This document shows, piece after piece, positions 55,436-64,000 of a stretch of 64,000 bases of DNA. Below the pieces are notes generated by a model. That model was not told where the DNA came from, searched no databases, and saw nothing but the letters and a program-made list of their open reading frames with translations. A program made the translations under genes and the position numbers. Positions within the stretch are counted from its first letter, which is position 1; each line of letters begins with the position of its first letter. The stretch is taken from assembly GCA_023548195.1 (NCBI GenBank), contig JAJHZJ010000756.1:1178001-1242000 (forward strand), in the 5' to 3' direction. Source of the stretch: Bettongia penicillata ogilbyi. Its lineage: Eukaryota > Chordata > Mammalia > Diprotodontia > Potoroidae.

Positions 55436-58400
55436 CACCATTTACATTGTTATACTGATATTCATTCCATTACTTCTCATTTCTGTCCCAGGGAAGTTCT
55501 CCTAGATCCTGTTCTGACCTCTGATTCTTCTAGACTTGGCAAACAAATGAAGAGACAAAGATAAACCAAAACAAAATGAAAGCCTTCTGACAGACTGGAT
55601 TGATGAGCTACTGCTCAGATTCCAAGAGGTGGGTGTCCTTGTTCAAGAGCAGAGGGTCTTGGTTTTGACTGCTGTCTTCTCCTTTTATTCACAGTTCAAA
55701 CTAGAAACTGAACATCTGGACCTTCCTCTGTCTTAGCAATGCTCACAGATGGATACCCTAAGGCTGTGGTATCCTTGTCTTCCTACCCACTCCACCACAG
55801 TGCACTTCATTCTCAAGCTTCTGAATAGAATAAAATATGATTCTGCCTAAGAAAAAAGTGGGCTGCCACTTTACCCTTACAATAGCATTCTGTCTTCACA
55901 TTTAAACAGTCCCAAACCTGGTGAGTCTCAAGTCACCTCACCTCCTAATTTGAGACCAAACTGTACTCTCCTCATTATCCCATCCAACTTCCTACTTCCA
56001 CCTCTGCTCTCTGAAACATCATCCTGCAGGGCTAGGAGACATTTCCCAGGCATATCCATCACTGACAACAGAAAGTCTTTTGCTTTTTTTCACCCCTGTC
56101 TTGGGGATGGACTCAGAACAGAGAGACTCAACATATTAACTTGCTTCCTAATGGCCACATAGAGACAAATGATCAGTCCAATGGATCTGAAGAATTCATT
56201 GGGGTCTATTCCTTGAGCCCTAGACTCTGAACTCTATGGAACTATCCCTCCCTCACACCTTTTTTTCTGAAGGGAGAGAGGAGATATATACCTTGCAAAC
56301 ATCCCGGAGCAGATAAGGAAACTAGAAAGGAGGGGGGTCAGTATTTGTCTCAGAGTATATTCTGACATGACCTTTTCTTCCAGTCTCACCACCTTGAAGA
56401 GGCCCCAGGATCATTGTTCATGGGAATAGAGGGTCTCCCCAAAGGGTGACAAACCTGATTCTTAGAGGCAGTGGTGATGATGATAACCAATGATAAGGCA
56501 AAGAATGGAAGAGCTAATTGACTTGAAATGGTCAAAAGTCTGGTCAGTCATTCACATATTTATTATGTCAAGTTTAGGATACAAAGAAAAGCAAAAACAA
56601 CCCCTGTCCTCAAGAAGTTCTCATTCTAATTGAGGTGATTAAATTAAATAAAATAAAGGTGACATTAAAAAATACATAGAAAGTCAATGGACAGTAATCT
56701 CAGAGGTTTGTTACTACAAGCTTAGGGAAATGGGACCCTATTCTACCTGGTCCCCAGGAAGTTTAAATTGCACTGTCTGAGTCAGGACAAGAGAAAGTAA
56801 AAAGGAATTGGTATTTGGTGACCATGAGTACAAATAGCCTTGGTGTTACCAATTGTTTCTGAGTTGTCAAAGATCCTTAAGTTTCTGGGAATATGAAGTA
56901 CATTGCAATGGCCTTCAAGAACTTTGATTGCTACTTGATGGGTCTGGGCCAGAAACTTCAAAACAAAAGATCTTGAAACGTGGTAGATTTCTAAGCTGGT
57001 TGCTATTGCCTTCTCTCCCTCCTGGGAATTCTATCCAACTTCAAAGAAAGGGACATAGAAGCTGCAACTGGTTTGGAAGATGGTTGGATGAGGTTTTGAT
57101 ATCAATTTGTAGAATCTGATTTCTCAAACAAGGATGCGTCTTGGCAGGCAGGAGATAGACAGGAAAAACAAGGCAAAATGTGGTCACAACTAGCCGATGA
57201 AACCGGGGCAGACGTCATAAATGACAGAATAAGCACCATATTTCAGTCAAATGAGCGCAACAGAGGTCAACGGGTCATGTTGTATATATGAAAGAAGGCA
57301 ACATAGAAAATTCAGGGTGAAAGAATAGAGAGGTCATCTCATTCCCAACCTTAATTTTGCCTGTGATAACACTGAGAAGTAGAAGTGGGGAAGTCATTGA
57401 ATCCACATCCTACAGTCCCCATGGAACCATCATTTTAAATACTTCAGTAGCCTGTCTTTCTTCTTTCTCCATTCCCACCCCTCCATTACTGCTGTACATT
57501 TAGGGCTTCCAGACCTTTCTTTCCACCTCGAACAGATTTCACTTTTATATATAATCTCTCTCAATTAGAATGAAAGCTTCTGATACCAGGGACAGTTTAG
57601 TTTTTTCTTCTTCTCTCTTTTAAAGTAAGTTTTTTCTTGGTCTTTTGTTTTTAAATATTGTCCTAAGTTTCCCTAGTATCCCTTACATGTCCCCTCCTAG
57701 AGTCATACCATATGACAAAGAGTATTTTTAAAGACAAAATTAGAAAGAAAAAAGAAAGAAGGGAGAAAAAATCTTATCAAAACATTTGGAAAGGTCTGGA
57801 AAATATATGCAGACTTCCCACCTTGAAAAGGGATGAGGTGGGGTGAGTGTGGTACCATATCTCATTCTTCTAGTTATTCCACTTCTATATAACTTTCCAA
57901 CATTCACTTTGTTTTGCATGTGGCTGTTCCTTCCACTTTCATTTTTTTAGTCATGTCTACATTTGTTTTTCCATTTTACACCCAACTCTTGGAACGTTGG
58001 AGGTGCTTAATTAATGCTTTTTCATTAAATAATTTGTTTAGCCATTCATTCATGGACAGTAACAAAAAGCTTATAGTAACATGAAAAGCAAAAGTAAGCC
58101 ATTGTTGTAAATGCCAGACTAGATGCTTGAGTGTGGATCTCAAGGTTTGATTAAAAGGAACAGCTGTCTGTTGCCTAATGTGAAAAGGCAAGGTGCTAAA
58201 CTGTAGGAATGTAAACACAGAAAACAAAATGGTCCCCATCCTCAAGGAGCTTGGTTCTACTAGGGGATAATATAGGAAAATAGATATGTTAATTCAAGGC
58301 AAATGGAAGAGAGAGTGGTAACCACTGTGGGGATGAGGAAAGAATAGAAATAAGAGAAATCTGTCAAAGCAGTTAGTTGTGTAATACTGCATCTAATCAA

Positions 58401-59197
58401 CGTTTAGAGGGAAAAGCCCTAGAAGCTTAGATCTGCACCTGTAATCTCTGCCCTGTCAAGCATCGACCTAAATCCCTAAAGGGCCTTCACTTCACTCATG
58501 TTATCATGCAATTATTTTGAGATAAACCATTGCTCCATTCTTTATCTTTGTTTGCTCAGAGCATTTGTATTTGCATTCTGGCCCATAGCAGGCACTGAAT
58601 AAATGTTGACCGATTGATGGGTGAAGGGAAAAGGTGATCTCCTTACAAAACATTTGGAAACTCCTAATCTAAGGATACCCTGAGTCACTTGGCATCAGGG
58701 AACCATGGATATTGCAGATGTGGGAGAAGCAGGTATTGGGACTGAGGGTGTTCTGGGCAGCACCAATGGGAATGGTCATAGCCACTGATTCAACAAACAC
58801 CAAAACTATTCATTCCCTGCCATGTGCCAGGCATTGTACAAGGTACTGGGGATACAAAGACAAAAAACAAATGGTTCCTGTCTTCAAGGTGTTTAGATTA
58901 GAGTGGGGAGAGCTCCTCCCAGAACCTCCACTTATGGAGAACACCCAGGCAGTAGCCTCTCTACATTTCCTACCAGGCTGGCACACTTTATGTCCAAGCA
59001 TAGGGTTCTTGCTCTGCCCACCTTCTTTCCAGCTTCCTTTTATTTTTTCTTCCTCGTTAGAATGTAAGGTCCTTGAGGGAAAGTCCTGCATTTCTTTTTT
59101 TCTTGTATTTATATTCTCAGCCTTTACCATGGTGCTCACACATGTTAAGTACCGAAAAAATGATTGTTGACTGACTATATTTAATGGGGAGGGAAGA

Positions 59198-59198
<1 letters not shown>
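55436..59198. other. Intergenic, no gene recognised
   Basis: Candidate 3' UTR and AATAAA (55829) for the CHI3L2-type exon, then SINE/L2 scraps (about 56545-56640, 58790-58890). No exon of the chitinase family or any other gene was seen. Confidence 0.45.
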
Positions 59199-59258
<60 letters not shown>

Positions 59259-59343
59259 ATGTATATATATATATGCACATACAAACATACATACATATAT
59301 ATGTATATACATACATAAATGTACATATACATATACATATATA

Positions 59344-59387
<44 letters not shown>

Positions 59388-59392
59388 CACAG
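59199..59392. repeat. (TA)n followed by mixed ATGTAT/ACATAT and (GT)n
   Basis: About 50 bp of pure TA, then ATAC/ATGT-rich sequence, then about 32 bp of GT at 59348-59382. It produces several long Thr/His and Ile/Tyr shadow ORFs on the minus strand. Confidence 0.95.
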
Positions 59393-61181
59393 AGATGAGG
59401 ACATACATATAACGTCACTTCCAGGGGGAAATGGGAAGGCACTAGCAACTGAGAAATCAAGAGAGGAATCTTCTCGGATTTCTAAGTCCTTCTAGGAAGA
59501 TAAGAACCATCCTAGGAATCTTTAAGAAATGTTGGGAATGTATCCAATTGCCTGGGCGTTGGACTTGCCGACTTTTGCTAGGAAGGATATTTTCTGGGAT
59601 TGGAGCAATTTTAGGCATCAAGAGGAGCCCTTGGTTTTCCAGGTGGAAAGAACCTCCAGAGGTCATTGGGCTCATTGACCTGTCTCCAGGACAGTGGAGA
59701 TTACAGAGAATTATTTTTAAGCTAGGTACCCAGGAGACACAGGTCATCAAAAAGCCTTGCAAACTCTCTCCTCTCATGCCCCTGAGGATCTCCCCATCAG
59801 ATCTGGTTGCCTCAAGGCAGGTGCCCAAGCCTGAGTATCACTAGAAATTTCTCTGTCCCTATGTTTTTCATAAAAGTCACAGTGGCAAGTGATGTAGCCC
59901 AACTCCCTTATTTTGCAAAGTCTTATGGCTTAGGGAGGTAATGTTTGTGATTTTCTTTTTTTTCTCATTCACTTCCAGGCCCTAGCTTTATAGAACCAAA
60001 CCAGAGGGAAATGATGCCTTCCCAGTGAAGCATTTTTTTCCTTTCTTTGTAACTCCAATGCTTAGCACAGTACGTGGAACATAATAGGTGCTAATAAATG
60101 CTAGTTGACTTACTGACAAGGCCAATTTCTCATGCCTGTGCTTCCTAGTTTTGTCCTGGGGTCCTTGAAGTCACAGTAAATTTTTTACAAACCAGATGGA
60201 GAAAGTCTAACAAAGGCCATGCCTTTGATAGGAATAGATTAGTGAGGAGTCACAATGTGTGAAGGGTGTTTTAAAGACCATAGGTAGTGGCCCACCTAGT
60301 GAGACTGAAAGGGTACCATGAGGCTATATCTAACCCAATATGTTCTCCTTTGACCTGTGATAATCCTGTTAACTGGCCTGAAATCTTGACTGCTTAAAGT
60401 ACCCACTCACCTCCTCCCAGGTCTATCCATTCCCACTGTCCCCACTGAGTTGAGACCTCATCACTTCTTCCTTAGAGTATTGTAACTGTCCTTTAACTGG
60501 TTTTAGGACTTCAGTCTTCAGTCTCCTTTTTCCTATTTGTCCTTCACATTACTGCCAGAGTAATCTTTAAATAAATAAATAATATTTATACACAGATCTG
60601 ATCCTACCATGCTTTTGCTCAGAACTCTTCATTGGCTCTAAATAAAATCCAAACTGCTTAGTCTGCCATTGACATGCCTTGTATGATCTGGCACCAACCT
60701 ACCTTTTCAGTGTTATTCAGGGGGCACAACACTGGAAAAGGAGCAGTCCTCATTTCCCTTACTTTTCAGTTATACCAAACGGTAGTCCCAAGGAGCAGTT
60801 CCCCAAGAGTTATAGAGGATAGACCCAAGAGGAGCAAACCTCCTCTCTTCACAACCTTTCACAAGCTCCTAGGTGGGCTAGGAGGGGGCCCTTCTGCTCA
60901 TGCAATGACTTTGGCTCCTTGAGCTAGCCCTGTGCATGTGACTGCTTTCCAGCCACAATGGTTGGTAACTTCAGTCAACCTTCAAAGTAGCTTGGAAAGT
61001 TTCCATTTTAATGTTCCCTATACTTTGAGCTAACTACACAAGATGGAAAACACAGATAAGATTCAGAAGAGATGAAGGGGAGCCACATGGAAGCTCATGC
61101 CTCCATCACCCCACCATGTACACCACTAAACTTCACCTCAAGGAGGTGGGTAGGGGCAGGAGGCGGGCCATCACAACTCCC
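59393..61181. other. Intergenic; L2-like fragment at about 60405-60720
   Basis: L2 phrases CACTTCTTCCTTAGAGTATT, TGATCCTACCATGCTTTTGC and ATTGGCTCTAAATAAAATCC are seen. No exon was found up to the next promoter. Confidence 0.5.
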
Positions 61182-61189
61182 TACAAAAG
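61182..61189 (+). promoter_or_regulatory. TATA-like element of the fourth chitinase-family gene
   Basis: TACAAAAG at 54 bp before the start codon. The position matches TATAAAAG of copy 2, with one T to C change. Confidence 0.45.
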
Positions 61190-61242
61190 CAAGTCAAGAG
61201 CCCAGCTGGGCTAGGACCTGGTAGTGACAACTCAGCATTACA

Positions 61243-61267
61243 ATGGGCAAACTGCTGATCTTCACTG
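61243..61267 (+). pseudogene. Copy 4 exon 1: start codon kept, donor GT changed to AT
   Basis: ATG GGC AAA CTG CTG ATC TTC ACT G, then ATGAGT. The 25-nt length and the phase equal exon 1 of copy 2. With a normal donor it would join exon 2 to give a full signal peptide. Confidence 0.8.
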
Positions 61268-62400
61268 ATGAGTGGAGACTAGCACCTCCAAGAAGAGTTG
61301 CTCTTTTTCCTTCCCTGGAAACTGGCTTCTCAGCCTTTTCTTTTCCATCTATCCATGCTTCTGTCCATTCACCCATCCATCAGTCCCCCAAGTTGTCACT
61401 ACCACTGCTTGGTACTTTCTTGACTATGGCTCACGTATTTTGGTTCCTTGGGGAAAGAAAATCTTTGAGTTGGTCACATACTAGAGCATGGCACCACCTT
61501 GATGCCAGGGTTGTTTTCACTCTGGATTCTCTGCTAGGTACTCAAAAAATGCTTGTTGGTGGGTTCGCTGATTTACTTAACCAAATAATGACTATTGGGA
61601 CCAGTGTAGCCCCATGGACAAAACTGAGTCTACCAAATGGAACAAATAGCAGAGAAGAATGGACATATATTTTTATCTGTAAAGTTCTCCCTATATGAGG
61701 GAAAGAGGGGTAAGCAGAGGTAAAAGGGAAGCATCCTGAGTACTTAACATAGTACTTGGAAGAGAACTTGGAGATCTTCAGCTCCTAGAAGAAGAAAACT
61801 CTGAAATTCAGCTGCTGAGCCCAAAGGAGCAGAGTTGACTGTGTGGATTAGGTTTGGAAAAGAAAGGAAAGAGGGAAGGGGAAAACCGTTTGATGGGTCA
61901 AGGAGTAGAGACTGCTGATTGCTGTGAAAGGCAAGATACCAACATCTCAGAGAGATAAGAATGGAGCTAGCAAGAAGACTACAAAAGATGTAGTGAGAGG
62001 ATATGATCACAGGTGTTAACTTTCTGAAGGGTTACCCCACTGGAGAAGGGATTAGATTTGTGTTCTTTGATCCCAGAAGGCAGAGCTAAAAATAATGGTA
62101 GATTTCAGTTTCAAGCAAATAATTTTTCCAACAATTAGAAATATCCCAAATATCTCAGTAGATAGTGTTCCTGTCACTGGAGGTCAGTCATTCAGTCAAC
62201 AAGCATTTATGAAGCTCTTGCTATGATCAAATCAATGAGCCAAGTTCTAGAGATATAAAGAAAGGTTAAAACATGATCACTTGTCAGGAGTGTTGTAGAA
62301 TCATGGAATGCTGGTTCAGGTTGGGGCAGGGATAGGGGGTCTTTAAGGTCTCTTCTATGATCCTACGAGATGGGTTCCTCTGGATCACTGGAAGCTAGTT

Positions 62401-62414
62401 TTATATATATGTAC

Positions 62415-62453
<39 letters not shown>

Positions 62454-62455
62454 AT
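62401..62455. repeat. (TA)n simple repeat in intron 1 of copy 4
   Basis: TATATATATGTACATATATG is followed by about 24 bp of pure TA. Confidence 0.9.
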
Positions 62456-62755
62456 GTAGTTATTATTTTAATTACTTCATTTAATCTTTATCATGCCTAA
62501 TTGGGGTGCACAGGGGTAAAGATTCCTAATTGTTTCAGAGGACTGCATTCAGTTTATTTCCTATTCATCTTGCATCTCTCCTCTCCAAGGAGACTAGGCC
62601 AGACACCCAGTGGTAGTGGTGACCTGTAGAGTAGGTGATAAGGCCCCTGTTCCTCTATGCCCTCTTCTCTACTGCCCATTTGGAGTTTAGGCCTATTGCC
62701 TTCAATCCAGTAAAATGTCTAGAATCCTCTGAGAAGATTCTCTTTCTTTCTTCAG

Positions 62756-62785
62756 TTCTGGCTCTCCTGCTGCAGCTGCAGTTGG
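62756..62785 (+). pseudogene. Copy 4 exon 2 (signal peptide core)
   Basis: 30 bp between CTTCAG and GTAAGT, encoding LALLLQLQL. Matches the CHIA signal peptide core in length and position. Confidence 0.85.
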
Positions 62786-62882
62786 GTAAGTGTGTTTGCT
62801 CCCAGGCTGGGGTGGTAGACAAATCTGAGGAGGGAGGTCATCAGCTAATGTTATTCTCATTATCCCTCTTCTGTGACTCTAG

Positions 62883-63078
62883 GCTCAGCAGTCAACATTT
62901 TCTGCTACTTCATCAACTCGGGCCAGTACAGCTCCGGGATCTCCCACTATGTGCCTGAAAATGTGGACCCTTGTCTTTGCACCCACACCCACATTGCCAG
63001 CATGGCCAACAATAAGATCAAGACCACTGAGTGGAACAATGAGACTCTCTATGTTGGCATCATCAAGCTCAAGACCTA
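62883..63078 (+). pseudogene. Copy 4 exon 3 (open, two codons short)
   Basis: Starts GSAVNIFCYFINSGQYSSG after the acceptor at 62881-62882. The family THLIYAFA is THTHIA here. It ends KLKT plus TA before GTAAGT. Confidence 0.88.
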
Positions 63079-63194
63079 GTAAGTCCTAGGTTGAGTTCTC
63101 TGTCCTTGGCAGGAAGTCTTGACTAAGGAAATAGCAGAGTCCCAAAGAGAGCTAGATGTCAGATTCTATTTACAACCACACTGGAACTCTATCT

Positions 63195-63410
63195 CACATA
63201 GACTTCCAAATGGCACAGTGAGTAGAATGTTAGGCTTGGAGTCAAGAAGACATGAATTAGAATTCTGCCTCAGACACATACTGCCTATGAGAACCAGGGC
63301 ATATCACCTAACTTTTCTGTCTGACCCAATTTTCTCATGTGTAAAATGATCTGGAGAAGGAAATGACAAAACACTCCAGTAGTTTTGACAACCAAAACTT
63401 GGAAGAAAAT
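63195..63410 (+). repeat. MAR1-like SINE in intron 3 of copy 4
   Basis: Contains TTGGAGTCAAGAAGACATGA, a GCCTCAGACACATACTGCC block and TGATCTGGAGAAGGAAATGA followed by ACTCCAGTAGTTTTGAC. Confidence 0.7.
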
Positions 63411-63906
63411 CTTATATTTAACTACTTTGTATTTATTCTTCATCTACTTCTACCTGCATTCTAGTCTTCTTTGTTAGAATAAAAGCTCCTTCAGGTAGGG
63501 ATTGTATTCCTTTTCATATTGGTATCCCCAGCACCTAGAACTATGCCTGGCAAATGACTTAATAAAAGGCTCATTGATTAGTGTACTGAAGAGCTTTTAG
63601 AAGAAGACAGTGAAATAGTCTCAGAGAGTCTGGGCAGCTTCCTCATGGTCACATAGCTCGGAAATACCTGAGTCAGGACCCGAACCCAGTTCCTTTGACT
63701 CCTGAACCATTATTCATTCTATTCCACCAGGCTCCTAGATGGAAGAAGATTTGGTGACTTCCAATGGCTGGGTGAAAGGGGTGGCTCTAGGATGCACCAT
63801 GAGGTTGTTAGCTTGAATATATGGAGGAATTGCCTTTTTACCCATGGGATGGTTGCTTTTCTTTGCCAGTGGCATTTCTATAAACCAGGTAATGTTCTAT
63901 CAACAG

Positions 63907-63963
63907 AAACACTGAACTGAAAACCCTGCTGTCTGTTGGAGGCTCGAGTTCTGGGACTCAGGG
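63907..63963 (+). pseudogene. Copy 4 exon 4
   Basis: 57 bp between CAACAG and GTAAAG. It reads NTELKTLLSVGG, SSSGTQ; GWNFG is expected. Its first base A completes TA of exon 3 into TAA. Confidence 0.85.
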
Positions 63964-64000
63964 GTAAAGTATAAGAATTCTGGTAGCAGTAGCTGAAACA

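Larger units (their letters stand above)
61243..63963 (+). pseudogene. Chitinase-like gene, copy 4, first four exons (probable pseudogene, runs off the window)
   Basis: Exons 61243-61267, 62756-62785, 62883-63078 and 63907-63963 give a GH18 N-terminus: signal peptide (MGKLLIFT, LALLLQLQLGSA), NIFCYFINSGQYSSG, PENVDPCLCTHTHIASM, TTEWNNETLY and NTELKTLLSVGG. Exon sizes (25, 30, 196, 57) fit the family; exon 3 is two codons short in the HLIYAF segment. Lesions: first donor ATGAGT instead of GTGAGT, a TAA formed by joining exon 3 (ends TA) to exon 4 (starts A), and SSS where the family has WNF. The LLSVGG wording is closer to chi-lectins (CHI3L type) than to CHIA. The active-site exon lies beyond the window. 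Confidence 0.8.

Noticed and set aside
58810..59460. Minus-strand ORF of 216 residues
   Set aside because: More than a third of it is the translated TA and GT simple repeat (runs of Ile-Tyr and Thr-His); the rest has no motif.
61243..61698. ORF of 151 residues starting at the copy 4 ATG
   Set aside because: After the first eight codons it is intron read-through past the damaged donor; no similarity to the family beyond MGKLLIFT.

Overview
This is a piece of a mammalian nuclear genome, most likely marsupial. It has no prokaryotic gene organisation: there are no long ORFs, and the recognisable coding pieces are short exons with GT-AG borders separated by kilobase introns. The repeats are CORE-SINE/MIR-type SINEs, L2-like segments, simple repeats and several 'half-L1' (HAL1) retroposons that encode only an L1-type ORF1 and no ORF2. 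No primate or rodent SINEs were seen. The marsupial call is an inference from this repeat mix; the species cannot be named.

The only genes visible are family-18 chitinases and chitinase-like genes, all on the + strand and head to tail. They resemble the mammalian CHIA/CHI3L2 cluster (human 1p13). (1) At 566-5973 lie the last six exons of a CHIA-type chitinase with a C-terminal chitin-binding domain, carrying five stop codons and two frameshifts. (2) At 30299-52276 lies a second CHIA-type gene from TATA box to poly(A) signal. Its start codon is ATA, its catalytic Glu is Ala, one donor site is lost, it has frameshifts and stops, and two exons are missing. (3) At 54762-54926 there is one intact terminal exon strongly resembling the CHI3L2 C-terminus, with no other exon near it. 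(4) From 61243 to the window end are the first four exons of another chitinase-like gene. Its first donor is AT instead of GT, and a stop codon would be created across the exon 3/4 junction. Every unit looks dead or incomplete, so the window reads as a decaying chitinase cluster. Relaxed need for chitin digestion is a plausible but unproven explanation.

The rest is mobile DNA. A 5'-truncated minus-strand HAL1 (23888-29570) is split by a full-length plus-strand HAL1 (25577-28482) with a 16-bp target duplication. A second nearly intact HAL1 (42484-45414) sits in intron 4 of gene 2, and an older one (about 52440-54642) separates gene 2 from the CHI3L2-type exon. Intron 2 of gene 2 carries a degraded gammaretrovirus-like ERV (32150-36820) on the minus strand, with an LTR, a glutamine-tRNA-type primer binding site and gag remnants. 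Its two outer ends are inverted copies of the same 58 bp, flanked by ATCC on both sides. A 7SL RNA pseudogene lies at 41522-41810. Long stretches at 6-23 kb and 55-61 kb hold only SINE/L2 fragments and simple repeats.
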